A program made the position numbers and the translations under genes. From Oikopleura dioica (Eukaryota; Chordata; Appendicularia; Copelata; Oikopleuridae), in the NCBI GenBank assembly GCA_907165135.1, contig OU015566.1, positions 4,528,501-4,592,500 of the forward strand: a stretch of DNA of 64,000 bases, read 5' to 3'. The notes under the pieces were generated by a model that worked only from the letters and a program-made list of their open reading frames with translations, had not been told where the DNA came from and searched no databases. Positions 44,763 through 56,325 of the stretch are shown piece by piece (positions within the stretch are counted from its first letter, which is position 1; the number at the start of each line of letters is the position of its first letter).

Positions 44763-44845
44763 TTCAAGATTCCAACTGATAAAACTCACATTCAAAAACT
44801 CACAATCGCACTGTCACACTTTTTTTGCTTTCAAAGACGAATAAA

Positions 44846-46765
44846 ATGGATTCAGAACGAGAGCCTTTGCTTTATAATTCGAAGAATAAAGAGACTGAAG
44901 AAAGGGTGAAAAAGAGAAATGTGCTTATTCTTGGGCTTGGCTTTTTCTTCGGTAATACGACTTTTTAGTTTCTTAAAATTAATGTAGGGAGACCCTTAAT
45001 TCGGAAAGGAGATAGAAATATTTTTTTTCTTTGTTTTAACTTTTTAATCATCAAATGAATTAAGGGTATCACTTTGATAACTCTCGAATAAAATTACTTT
45101 GAAAACATGATTTTACGTTGTGTATCCCCTTAAATTTGACATTCAAGTTTACACTGGTTATCTGACCGCTGCTGGAACTTCTGAAACCATGCTTCGTTCT
45201 TTCAGGTTTTCTTATTCTTCATTTTTCCGACAAAAACTGATTCTAGCTACCGAACCGGCAAAACATCGAATGGCTTCATTTCCCTCGGAATCAATGCTTT
45301 GTTCAATGGAGTCACTGCTCCCTTCGTTCCGATTCTTTTTCGTCTTATGTCTCGCCGGACCACGATGTTTTTAGGAGCTTTGCTGAGTGCTTCGTATGTT
45401 TTTTGCTTTATTCGACCTACGCCGGAGCTTTTGTACTTGTTTTCCGCTATTTCTGGGGAAGGGGCTTCAAACCATCAACCCTCTTTTTTGACTCCAAAAG
45501 AAATTTGAAGCCCCGAAAAAGAATTGGCGGAACACTCCTCTGGGTCTCACAAGGAGCCGATTTGGTGGTCAATTCAACGCCGGAAACGATTTCAAGAAAC
45601 ACCGCAGTCTTCTTCTCCTTCTACATGTCCGGAATGTTCGGTGGGAACTTGTTCGTGTACTTTGATTGGAATGGGCAAGAATTCGTGTCGCAGTCGCAGC
45701 AGAGTTCTTTAGGGAGGCGTTTTCAGACTTGAAATTTTCAACCTGGCAATTTTCATTTTTTGAATGTCCTGAAAATTCCTGAAAGCCATCATTCTCGGAA
45801 TAATCACAACCGTCGGCGGCCTCGTCTTCCTCCTCTCCAAGCCCGAAGTTTCTCATCTCCCAACTTCGTCTTCATCAATCCTTTCCGAATGCAAATCGAA
45901 CTTCCTCGCAGCGTTCAAAATGGCGAAAAAGAGACCAGTTCAGCTTTTGATGCCGGCGATGGCGCTACTTGGCTTGGAAATTGCTTTCTATCAACTGGCG
46001 ATGCCAACTTGTATCGGAACGACACATGAGCTGGATGACCCGAAAGGGAGTGTTGGATTGGTGATGATTTTTCTCGGCGCTGGAGAGCTTTTGGGGACGT
46101 TTTGTCAGCTAGCTGCGTCAAAAATGGTAGGGGAAGAATGCTCCATTTTGCGGGAAACCCTTTTTCGTAGTGATACCCTTAAAAATTTGTCATCTAGCCC
46201 CCCATGGATTCAAGAATCGCTCAAGTAACCGTCGGAACCGCCCTCTATATCATCGCTTCAGCTATCAGCTTCTGCATGTTTCCTGAAGGTACGTCCTTAT
46301 TTCCCCAATCTCATCAACCCCCTCTAGAATGCACGATTCACGAGACCTTCACCGAAGGAATCATCAAACCTCGCCGCTGGATTCTCTTGCTTTGCGCTGT
46401 GATTTTCGGCTTTTACGATTGTACAATGCAAATGTGCATCAATCAAATGTTTGGAACGCTTTTTCGATCTGAGGAAGAATCTGGAGGGTTTTACGTCTTG
46501 CTCAATCTGATTCTTTGTGCGACTCTTACTGCTGGATTTATGGAAGTGCTTTCAAATGACCTATGATTTCCAAGGCTCTAAAATCTGTGTTTAGCCCTGA
46601 GTCAGGTTTCTACACGGGTTTCCTGACCAACTCAAAGCACTAAAAAGATACGCTCCGTTCATAACTCTTCCCGTCCAAATCTGCATCAACTTGTCAATGT
46701 GCCTCCTGGCCACCTGCTGTATATTGCGGATGGACTTCATGATGCGAAACAACCTTTTTATCTAA
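44846..46765 (+). CDS. MFSD11/UNC93-like MFS membrane protein
   Basis: An acidic N-terminus (MDSEREPLLYN) leads to VLILGLGFFF (TM1). Exons then give YTGYLTAAGTSETMLRSF, TGKTSNGFISLGINALFNG, VTAPFVPILFRLMSRRT, IGGTLLWVSQGADLVVNSTP and MSGMFGGNLFVYFDW, all matching the order in MFSD11 and UNC-93 proteins. The second half has MPAMALLGLEIAFYQLAMPT and GFYDCTMQMCINQMFGTLF. It ends RMDFMMRNNLFI at 46765. The role in the family is unclear; MFSD11 is an orphan transporter. The intron 45457-45521 starts GG instead of GT. The last intron includes part of the palindromic MITE family. The short gap to the copine-like gene suggests an operon with trans-splicing. Confidence 0.75.
46590..46628. mobile_element. 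fragment of CCTGAGTCAGGG-family MITE
   Basis: CCTGAGTCAGGTTTCTACAC matches one arm of the family; the other arm is reduced. It lies in the last intron of the MFSD11-like gene. Confidence 0.6.
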
Positions 46766-46820
46766 TAAACTATCAAAGATATATTTTGTACAGAAAATGT
46801 GAAAGCTTATAAAACGATTT

Positions 46821-48837
46821 TTACTTTCGGCTCAGGTTGATAGACATGGCGAGGGCGAGGGCGGTGAGATTTTGAACAACAGTCGAGGCCTAAGAAATTG
46901 GTTAGGGAAAGAAAAAAGGATAGTTTCTTACGTCATTTTTAACATCTCCAGAAGCGGAAGGTCCAGGTCCTGTAAGTCGGGCGAGTTGGGCGACTTAAAA
47001 CAAAGGAAAATAAGGATCTTAGCTGAGCGAGGAAATCTGAGTCAGGAAAAGAAAAGAGAATTTAAAAACAAGTTAGGATGATGCTTTCAGCGAAACCGCA
47101 AGCGGCTTGGATTATTGGTAAGCCGCTTGGAGGCTTTCTATTTACGAAATCACATAATCCTGACTCAGGTTGCCGCGCTGAAATTAATGGTTTACCTGGG
47201 TCTTCTTCAAGATAGTGGAAAAGAGTATTCATGAATCCGTAGCAAGCTTCTCCGTCAGAGCTAGAAATCCCATGAGTGCTCATTTTGAGCTCAAGAAATT
47301 ACCTTGATTGCTGCTTTTCAAGTTCGTTGGTAACACTTTGGCTGATCTTGAAGTTTCCTTTGCCAATTTGAGTCGACAAATGATCCAGAACTTGGTGTTG
47401 AAAATTGCCACTCGACATAATCAGCTAAGAATGGTTAGTTTGGATAAAGTTGGATGAAAATCAACCTTTTTGGCGACGGAAAAGTCACCCTTTGAGCCTT
47501 CAGCGGTCATGTAGAGACTTTCGCGGCAGATTTTCATGACGAGATCGTATTTGCCGAATTCCACCATTCCCAAAAGTCGGTTGCCGAAGTCTTTAAAATG
47601 CTCAATCCCGTTATAAATGCCTTGATTCAAAGAGAAAACACGAGCACTTTCCTTGATCGTCTTTTTCAAAGACATTCATCATATATTCGGCTAACTCGAC
47701 TCGATCCTGCTCGAGCTGAAGCATCAGTCGTCGAGATTCCTCGCTCCTGTTCTTCGCCTCGAATTTGAAAAGTCTGTCGCAAATGACAGATCTATCCTTC
47801 TCGAGCTGGACCAGGTATTTCAATCCAAATTCTTCTCGCCCAGAATCGCGCTAGAAACCAAAGATGCGAGTGAATAAGTTAGCGGAGACTCTACCTTGTC
47901 AACAATCATCGTTGCGAGTTCCATGCACAGGTCGTTGACTTCTGCTTGGGTAGTAAGTCGAGCAGCAAGATCGTACTTGTTTTCTTCGAGAATCAGAAGA
48001 AGACGGATGGCCAAGTTCTTTCTTTGTTCGCTTTTTGCGAGCTATTGAAAGGATTTCGATCTGATCGTGAATGGGACGCCTTAATTGAGTCAAATATTCA
48101 GCGGTTAAAATCCGATTCCTGAGCGATCAGTCGATCGGCAATTTGGTTACCGAATCGTTCACAAACAGAGAGGAAACGTTCGACCATCTTTTCGTCAAGC
48201 GCTAGAATTCTGTTGACAGTTCCGACTCGCTTTTTCTCCATTTGCGTGAGGAATCGATCGCCCAACTCGTTCCACTCTTGCAAGATCTTCTCGACTGTCT
48301 AGGGGAGTTTTTACATCTGATCGAAAAAGCTGTTCTTACCTCCGTATTTCCACTCTCCATCTGTTCCAAATATCGCTCAATAGTTCCTCCAGCAAGAGCA
48401 GCTTCGACGACATCGGCTCTGTCACCCTCAAGTTGGAGCAAGAATCGCTCAGCCATCTGCAGCGGTAGTTTTCGGAGGAGAATTTCGACGAGTTTTCCGC
48501 GACCTTTTTCGATTTGAATTAGCCATCTTTCGAGTAATTCTCGGTTCGAGTTTGTCAAAGTCTAAAGTGATGCCGTCGATTTTGAGATTTTGTTTCTTAT
48601 TGAAATTGAGAAAACTATCAAAGATATGTAAAAGAAATCGAATATGAAACTTAATTAAAATACGAATAGAACAGCCGGTTGAAACCTTTATAGTCTCTTC
48701 CGTCCGGAACAGATGCTCACCTGGTCAACAGCCTTTGAATCCACTTCATTTTTCTTCGCGGCTTCGATGAATCTCAGGGTCAAACTCTGATGATTAAAGT
48801 CGAGCAATTTGCCCATAATCCACGATTCCACCACCAT
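46821..48837 (-). CDS. alpha-helical repeat protein, function unknown
   Basis: Start MVVESWIMGKLLDFNHQSLT. Repeated units of about 23-25 residues follow the pattern F-L-x-Q-L/M-E-x-D/K-R-x-x-V-V-E-x-x-L: ERWLIQIEKGRGKLVEILL, ERFLLQLEGDRADVVEAAL, DRFLTQMEKKRVGTVNRIL, KYLVQLEKDRSVICDRLF and RRLMLQLEQDRVELAEYMM. The C-terminal exons are less regular (GIEHFKDFGNRLLGMVEFGK) and end SINLSRK at 46821. It looks like a soluble helical solenoid. One intron (after NVFEKD) has no GT donor; another contains a palindromic MITE (47025-47177). No family was recognised. Confidence 0.6.
47025..47177. mobile_element. CCTGAGTCAGGG-family MITE in the helical-repeat gene
   Basis: Ends GAGCGAGGAAATCTGAGTCAGG on the left and CCTGACTCAGGTTGCCGCGC on the right, with inner hairpins GCGAAACCGCAAGCGGCTTG / TAAGCCGCTTGGAGGC. 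It lies within an intron. Confidence 0.65.
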
Positions 48838-49048
48838 TTTCCCGAGTTATTTGTTTATCTCTTTTCCTCCAGAAACCAAAAAGAAAAAAATGACTAACTG
48901 TACTTGGGCGCAGCTCACTGGGCAAAAGGGAGACTGGTGATAAGCCAGGGCTCAACTGATAAAGATGAGAAATTCACTGAGTGTTTGAAGACCATCTAAG
49001 ATGGTCCATCTTGAATAAAATAAGGAGCAAGCCATCGAAAGAAAGACT

Positions 49049-49140
49049 CGCAAACCTGTGTAGAAACCTGAGTCAGGGTTCTGAAAAATCTTTCCTCTTT
49101 CAAAAGCTGTTTCACTGCCCTGACACAGTCTTCTACTCGA
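49049..49140. mobile_element. short CCTGTGTAGAAACCTGAGTC-family MITE
   Basis: AACCTGTGTAGAAACCTGAG near 49054 and its degenerate complement CCCTGACACAGTCTTCTACT near 49118, with an AAGCTGTTTC inner arm. Intergenic, between the helical-repeat gene and the secreted basic protein gene. Confidence 0.7.
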
Positions 49141-49290
49141 AATTCTGAGCCTAGATCGAAAGTAGAACATCTTTTATTTAGCATGACGTAATCTTAGAAC
49201 GCATTTTTGGCCTGGTAATATTTTGATCCAACACAAAGCAAAACAGCGCTTTCCATCCCTTTTCAGCTCACTCAAAATCAAACCCAAAAA

Positions 49291-50112
49291 ATGAAGTGTC
49301 TCTTTTTTCTCGTTCAATTTTCACTTTCTCAAGAAATGAGTCTGATAGAGAACCAGGAAATGCTCCCTTGCCCGACGCAAAAAGACCCAAATCTGATGTG
49401 CACTGGTTGGAACTTGAAGTTTCCCGGGATAATTCTTTGCGCTTACATCCCACCAGCGATTTTTAACGCGGAGAATAGTAATTTTAAGAATTCAATGGGA
49501 AGGCCAACTTACGATTTTGACTTTCATCCTGGTTTTAACTGCATAAATGTAAGTCCTTACGGATCAAAAGCCTTTTGTTTCTATAGAAGCAATAAAAAAT
49601 AATCAGAATTTTGTCAAATTTGACTTTTGTAATCAAAATTTCGGACTAAAAAGGCTAAAATATAGGTCAAATTTATTAAAATCTTTGGCTTTATGAAAAA
49701 TTTAGACTATCTTAGTCTGAAAATTTGTTCATAAAAATCAAATTCGACCAAATTTTGGTCATTTATTAGTTTTTTCAAGATTTGACCGCTTTTTAACCAT
49801 AAAAATTTCAATAAACCCATGTTTATTTTCTATAGCCAGTGATTAAAATTCTGTATTCAGACGAGTTCCTTTCGATACTTTGTTGACAAGGGCTTCGATC
49901 TTGTTATAAAAGGAGAATCGACCCACGAATGCGTCCAGGCAGAACTCAGCGGGGGCCGAGACTGGATTCTAGCAGAAAAAGTCATGGAGAACAAAAAACT
50001 AACGACGAGCTGCTCTCGTCATCGAAACCACAATCCTCTCAAGAAAAAATACAATTCCGCTGCTTACAAGAAAAAGAATTATTTGAAGTTCAAGTTCAAT
50101 TCAAGAAAATAA
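49291..50112 (+). CDS. secreted basic protein, function unknown
   Basis: The signal peptide MKCLFFLVQFSLSQE is followed by a Cys-containing region (LPCPTQKDPNLMCTGWNLKF, GIILCAYIPP, GFNCIN). A canonical intron (49548-49860) joins CIN to TSSFRYFVDKGFDLVIKG in the second exon, which has two more cysteines and a very basic C-terminus (KKKYNSAAYKKKNYLKFKFN) ending at 50112. The intron holds an A/T-rich palindrome with GGTCAAATTT units. The first exon alone reads on to a stop at about 49600, so an unspliced 103-codon product is the alternative. No family was recognised. Confidence 0.55.
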
Positions 50113-50272
50113 ATTTCGAAACTTCCGAAAAAAGATCGTAAAGCGTCACCTTCTCAAACGGAGAGCTGCTGAATTATGCTCATGGAAAGTCATAACAATT
50201 TTTACAACGTATTTTCATTGCTCTTTTGGTAGAAAAAGTGAAGCAGTCAGATTAATTAGCAATCAGCAGATT

Positions 50273-52813
50273 ATGAGCGAGTTGAAGGTAAAATTCTAGA
50301 TAAAATATATTTCGAAGAGAGAACTTTTGAAACCGAAGGCATGATAAACTGGTCATTCTCTAAGCTGGACTCGGGAACATGTGTAGAAAGCCTGAGTCAG
50401 GGTCAGAAAAAACTGAAATGAAAAGCCGCGCATCGGCTATTTTGTAAACGAAGCCGCGAAGGGGCTTCGCAAGAATTTTTGAGAGATTGAGGAGCTCATA
50501 TTATCGAAGCCGCGAAGCTTCGCGGCTTTTCATTTCAGTTCTTTCAGAACCTTAGTCAGGCTTTCTACTTAGGTTGCCGAGTTCAATCTCTAAGAAAACC
50601 AGAGAGAGAGAAAGAGAGACTTCTGTGAATCATAAACTGTATCAATGTTCGCCGATAAATAACCAAGTTTTTATCCTAGAAAAATTATCAATTTCTAGTT
50701 CGGAAAAGCGACCGTTGTCCACAACATCGCCCCAGAAGCCCAGCGAGAAGTTCGTCGACTTTCTCGCAAGCTGTCAACAAAAGGGCAAACCTTTCAAGAC
50801 AATAAATTTGACGTCGAGAAAGAGAAAAATGTCCGCGATGGAGTCATGCGCCTCAGCCGACTGAGCTTGAGGGAAAAAGTGAGTTTCATTGGACCTGATG
50901 GTTTGGACGCGGCAGATGTCAAGCAAGGAGGTATCGGTGATTGCTGGTTCTTGTCTGCTTTGTCTTGTATTGCTGCTGAGGATCAGCCGGGAACGGAATT
51001 GGGGAAATTGAAAAGAGATACGGTCGAAAATGTCCTTCAGGTAAAAATTGGTGTGATAAGTCCTTATTTCGTCAAAATCATAGATTGGCCACAATTGCAC
51101 CATGACCGCAATGCAAAGTGGAGGCTTCCGCTTCAAATTTTCTCGCCTCGGAGAATGGGTCGACGTCATTATTGACGACAAACTCCCAGCGAAACGACGT
51201 GCCCGCCCTTCTGACACTGGAGAATGGTGGGTTCCGTTGACGGAAAAGGCTTACGCGAAATTCAACGGCGGCTATGATAAATTAATTGGCGGGCAAACTT
51301 GCCGCGCGCTCACGGATCTAAGGAAAGGATGAAAGAAAAGAAAATGGGTGCCTTAAGGGGGTGTTTCAGCCTCTTTTTATCCTGAAAAAAGCGGGGGCGT
51401 TGCGGTAGAATTGGCAAATTTCGAGTACGGAGAGGCTATTCAACCAGACAATACTGTCGGTGGAATAAATTTGATCGAGCTATTGAAGACGATTTCGAAG
51501 AACTCACTTATCTGCACTTCGAATTTGGGCGACGGGGAAATGAAACGATTGAAAAGGGGCTGGTAAATGGCCATGCTTATGCATTTCTGGGAATAGAAGA
51601 GATGCAGCTCAAGGATGGGTCGAAACTAGATATTGTTAGAATCCGAAATCCTTGGGGAAAGACAGAGTGGGAAGGCGATTGGGGAGACAATGATGAGAAA
51701 AACTGGCGGAGGTTAATTTTTTTCTTTGGTTGAAACGGTCGTTAAATTGTTCAAAGAGTTTCAGCAGCAGAGAAAAAGCGGCTTAAAATGGATCAGGCTG
51801 CTGATGATGGGGCGTTTTGGATGACCTTTAAGGATTGGGTAGATGAGTTTGAGATTTTGACGATTTGCGCGCTCCCGGGATTGGACTTGGAGGATGAAGA
51901 TGGCAAAATAACAAAAGAGTAATATAAGGAAAAGGTTCACTTGTATAATATTTTTGAAGAGAAGTGGAAGAGCGAGAAACCCGCGTGATTGGAACCTTTC
52001 ACCCTGGAGTCAATGCGCCCTCAGACATCAACCACTTGAAAAAAGTCTTCCTCGATCCCGAGTTCACGATTCAAGTCGAAATGGATGTGCACAAATACAT
52101 TTCAAAAACCACCCGACTCATCTGGCTTCAGGTCGGTTGATCTTTCTTTTTACTATGGGAAAAATAAAGAATTTAATTGCGGTAATTGCGGTTTAACATT
52201 CGTGAATTTATAGTTCCTGGTAGACTCGCCGCTCAAGGAAACGAGATATGTGATGCTAAATGTCTATCGTAAGCAGGATACGAGACCTTTCAAGGAACGG
52301 TTTTATTGTGAAGGATTAAGGGTGTAGACACGGATAAGGCTGATTTCAAGGCAAATTTTCTCATCGAAAAATGAGGCCAAATGAGTACCCGTACTAAGGG
52401 TGTCCCTATCTAAAGGAGGAAAAAATCAAGAATAGTCAATCTAGACTATGAGAATACCCTTAAAACCGTCTAACAGGGACCAGTTACCAAGAAAGACCTT
52501 CGAAAATTAAGAAAAGTTGACCCTGTACTCCCTTATCAAAAAGGCTACACTGTCAGCTAAGGGTTCAACTTACAATCTTCCTCGAATTCTCCGTATTTTG
52601 TTTGAGAACCCCTAAAACAGCCCGTACAAACATAATGGATACTTGATGAATCTTCCTATTGGAAAATATGTTATTGTAAGTAGACCCTTATTCTTTCAAT
52701 TTGACCGATTTAAGGTTGCGACAACTGCAAAACAAACAGCTGAAACAGATCCGGTAAAATTCATGGTCAGAACGATTGGATCAAATATCGACCTCCGTCC
52801 CCTTAAAATGTAG
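50273..52813 (+). CDS. calpain-family cysteine protease
   Basis: Start MSELK in a tiny first exon. The protease core follows with all three catalytic residues: Cys in QGGIGDCWFLSAL, His in GLVNGHAYAF and Asn in RIRNPWGKTEW. Other family marks are EWVDVIIDDKLP, WWVPLTEKAYAKFNGGYDKL, GGQTCRALTDL and DDGAFWMTFKDWVDEF. The C2-like domain III includes YLMNLPIGKYVI, and the protein ends RPLKM at 52813. There is no penta-EF-hand, so it is an atypical (calpain-5/6 or 15-like length) form. As written, one base is missing in the G-run 51534-51537, between LICTSNLGDG and NETIEKGLVNG; adding one G restores the frame. Intron 1 carries a palindromic MITE. Confidence 0.9.
50368..50580. mobile_element. palindromic CCTGAGTCAGGG-family MITE in calpain intron 1
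   Basis: Outer arms CTCGGGAACATGTGTAGAAA and TTTCTACTTAGGTTGCCGAG; inner arms GAAGCCGCGAAGGGGCTTCG and GAAGCCGCGAAGCTTCGCGG. It lies between the MSELK exon and FGKATVVHN. Confidence 0.8.
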
Positions 52814-53187
52814 AAATCAACCTGTGAAAATATAGAATAAATAGACTTTTATTAAAATGGTCATGGAAGAAACTGTGGTTTTACAGAAGTAAGAGCAAGA
52901 GTAAAAATTGAGAACAGAATGAAATGAAGGCGTTTTGGTTGGACTTTGAATTTTGTTGGTTTGTGTTTTGTGTTTCGCACGATTCACCGTGCAAAATGAG
53001 AATTTGCTGAATCAAGGCTGAGTAAAATGAAGATTTTTTATTCAAATTTCTTTGAATTTGAATTTTAATCTAATTAATTGTCAATCTGGCAGTTTTTTGA
53101 TGAAATGAAGAATCAAACTTTTGTCCCGATTTTCGTAATTTTCGATGAAGAACAATTTCCATAGAAAAAATAGAAAAAAATCGAAAA
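52814..53187. other. convergent intergenic stretch
   Basis: Between calpain (+) and TBC1D13 (-). AATAAA occurs near 52838. No gene seen. Confidence 0.6.
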
Positions 53188-56100
53188 TCACTTTTTCCGA
53201 AAAGTACGCCCGAGGAACGAAGAGTTCCGACTCTCGTCAGCGACCTTTTCTTTGATCGAGGACGAGAGCTGCTTCGCTGAGTCGCCGATCTTTTTCAGCC
53301 GTGTTCCTAGTTGAGCTTTCGACAAAAGGTTGATGTGAGGCCCGGAGTTTTTGCGGAGGTCTTTTTGGCGTAATTCATCGGCTTTTCTGAAAGATTAATT
53401 TGAAAAGATGTCGATTGTACTCCATTTTAGTCTTTGAAAAAACTTTTGAGTGACAGTACCTTATAATAATGAGGACATCAGGTAAAACATCGGAGGTATT
53501 TTGCAGCAGCTTCATATTGAAGCCGAAATCGCCTGAAATCAGGTCTTCGCGGATCAACCTAAATACCCCATTCATCCCGATCAAAAGAGAATTCAATCCT
53601 ACGTTAAAATGGCGACACAGACGTATTTTAGAAACTCGAACCGCTTCGAATCGCTGAACAACGAGTCCCAAAGTCGTATCGTATCCGGAATTCGCATTTC
53701 TTGAGAGAGCAAAAGCGTCATCCAGCGAAAGAGGAAGAACTGCGGGCGGATTTCTTGGTCGTTTAGCACTTGCCAAACCGAGTAGTCATGTTTCTACGGG
53801 AAGATAAAGAAGGCTATGAAAAGGGGACTGCCTACCTTGAGAAGCGTGAATGTTTGAGCCATGAGAGCGTGAATACCGCTTGTTGATTCATCCATTGATT
53901 GGATGAAGTTGTCGCGGATTTCAGACATTACTTTTTGAGGATATCTACAGTTTGCGGTCTAGCCATTCTTTTTTCCGCAAGACATCGGCTTTGGTACCTT
54001 AGACTGTTGTTTGCATGAGAGATCCTTTCCTTGAGTAAAGCAATAAAAAGTATCCGCTTCAGCATATCTACTCCATTTCGAATCTGGATCTTGTGATAAA
54101 ACGAAGTAAATCGGTCCGATAATTTCGTTCATTCCCTGGATGTATTTTGTTCCTTGATTCAACTTTGCATAGACAAAGAGAAGGCGCTCAACGACTTCCC
54201 AGTTTTTCTCAACTTTACATTCCAAATCATCATCTAAAACAAGTTAAATGAGGACCAAAGAGAGGAAGTTACCTTCGTCGCCATTTTTCGACTCTTTCAT
54301 AACGATGGCCCCGTTCCTCGCCTTGGCCGACTGGCTACTCGTCACATTTCTTTTCGAAATGCGCATCTTCAGCATTCCAGTTTTGTAGCTCTCGTTGATG
54401 AATTCTACCGCCGGATATTTCGCTGGTTCGGAGAAGAAGGAAATGTCAGGGTAAAGTCGACGCGCGTCCTTTTCAATTTGGCTGAGGAGCTCGTTGTCTT
54501 TGAAGTACTCGTCCCAGGTGTTTCCTGTGTTACTGAAAATGGTGTTAAAAATTCTACCCGTTGAGAATCGTTAGTAGCGATCAAGAAAGACTGAACCGTA
54601 TATGGGGCTTTATTTTTAATTTTCTTTACTCACTGATTTCCTTATCAGTTAAGGATATAGCCGTTCTCAAGGCACTTTCGTAGCGCCGAAATGGGGCGAT
54701 AAAATTTTTTCATTTCAAGACAGGTCCTACCTAAAATTATGTCTAGAATTCCATTCTGATGTTTTTAAAAATTTTTTTCCAAGAAAATTTCTCTCTGGAG
54801 CGATTTGAAATCTTACGATCACTTTTTCTCGAAATTTTTCAATTAAATTGCTAAAACTAAACCTTGAATTATTATAAATTACTTCTAATCTATCTTTCTA
54901 GGGCCTCAAAATTTCAAAACCCAGGAAAATTTTTATTCTAGCGTCTTCTTCTTTTTGGCTTTTCTGTTTCATAAATGCTGCGTTCAGAGCGTTCGACCAA
55001 TCAGCGCGCTCTTTAACATGGGCGCCTCACCCCGCGATGGAGGAGGGCGCCCAGCTCAGCAAACCAGAGCGCTGTCTGATGCTTCGGCTTACTCAAGTAA
55101 GCCTCATAAAAATGGCTCTAGAATCATAAATAATTGGAATCAATTAAAGTTTAGACCCTACGAATGTACAGAAAGGTCCAAATTTTTAATTTATCAAAAA
55201 AACTCGACAGATTTAATGGAAAATTCTCGAGAAAAAGTGATCGTAAGATTTAAAATTGCTCTAGAGAGAAATTTTTCCATTAAAAAATTAAAAAGAACAC
55301 TAGAATCGGGTTTCTTAGGCAATTTTAGGCAGGGTTCCTTTTGAAATGAAAAAAATTTTATCGTCCCCTTTTGGCGCTACGAAAGTGCCTTGAGAACGGC
55401 TATATCCTTAAGTCTTAGTAGAAAGTAACTCTCAAAGGAATATGATTCCTAGGAGTAAACTTCTAGAAAAACTGAACCTTCTAGCTTACCTCAGTGGATC
55501 ATTACTGGACGAGTTCTTCTCCTCATCCGGTCTGATGATAAACTCCTTCACAAAAGTCGCGTAGTTCTTCTAGGGTTCCGCACGATCGGAGGACCCAAAT
55601 TTCAAAAACCAAATTAAACTATAACAGATTTTGAAGTTTTGAATGGGATTGAGGTTTTCGACTATGGCGAAGAAAATGACGATACTTATACTCTGATAAC
55701 TCTATAAATTCGCTGATTTATCTCGGTTTTTCCGGTATATTTCTGTCGCCCACGTTCAGTCGCCCTCCCATTGAAAAGAACACCAAAAAATAGTAGTTTT
55801 TGTTTTTAAATGAAATTATAACTCAGCGAACTTTTTGTGGGCTGATCAATTAAAGTTTTCATAAGCATTAACATTTTCATTTCCCGCGCGCTGATTGGTC
55901 GAATTTCTGACTGTGTTGTTCAGATGGAAGAATCTTCAGTCTAGAAAAAGTCCCTTGCGCAGCTGACCAATCAGAGCGCAGAAGCTAATTAAACTTTGTA
56001 TTTTTTAATAGCTTTAAAATGACAGAAAAAATGGCTTTTAGGAGAAACTAGGATCGGAAATGGATTCTACTGGTGAATTTTAGTAGAATTAAAAATTTTT

Positions 56101-56315
56101 GGTAAATTTAAAGTCTCTGTCCCAATCGTGCGGAACCCTAAGTTCTTCCTTTGCGATTCAAGCACTCCCTCCCATTCCGACTTTTTCGCTGGAAGAGCCG
56201 ATAGAATCAAGCGCCAAACAAGAGCTCTGGTAGATCCTTGATCAGGGCAGCCATAAAAGCTCTTGATTTTTAATTCCTCAAGATCTATCGTTTCTGCCGA
56301 AAGGATTTCCTGCAT
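53188..56315 (-). CDS. TBC1D13: TBC1 domain family member 13-like Rab GAP
   Basis: Start MQEILSAETIDLEELK. Landmarks in order: FYGCPDQGSTRALVWRLIL, SEWEGVLESQRKNYATFVKE (interrupted by an element), TWDEYFKDNELLSQIEKDAR, RLYPDISFF, EKNWEVVERLLFVYAKLNQG, TKYIQGMNEIIGPIYFVLSQ, YAEADTFYCFT, LSNSMDESTSGIHALM-like block, EIRPQFFLFRWMTLLLSQEF and LISGDFGFNMKLLQN. The TBC arginine finger (IDKDVRR in the family, IEKDARR here) and glutamine finger (YIQGMNE) are present, so it should accelerate GTP hydrolysis by a Rab. The C-terminus is basic and ends GRTFRKK. Two large elements lie in the gene: a hAT-like one (55571-56140) within coding sequence and a TTAA element (54653-55407) in the next intron. Confidence 0.9.
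54653..55407. mobile_element. TTAA-flanked element with long inverted repeats
   Basis: TTAA at 54649-54652 and 55408-55411. The ends are exact inverted copies starting GGATATAGCCGTTCTCAAGG and continuing CACTTTCGTAGCGCC, then diverge slowly. The 755-bp element lies in a TBC1D13 intron between DPLS and NTGNTWDEY. No coding capacity was found. Confidence 0.85.
55571..56140. mobile_element. hAT-like MITE inside TBC1D13 coding sequence, likely spliced as an intron
   Basis: Terminal inverted repeats TAGGGTTCCGCACGATCGG and TAGGGTTCCGCACGATTGG (one mismatch). A perfect 8-bp duplication AGTTCTTC flanks it (55563-55570 and 56141-56148). On the coding strand the element interrupts QRKNYATFV between two copies of GAAGAACT. 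Removing the element and one copy restores the family reading frame exactly. The only AG-ended removal uses the TAG formed by the element end plus the flank, with a non-GT donor. A smaller AT-rich GACCAATCAGAGCGC inverted pair lies inside. Confidence 0.85.
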
Positions 56316-56325
56316 TTCATCTTAA

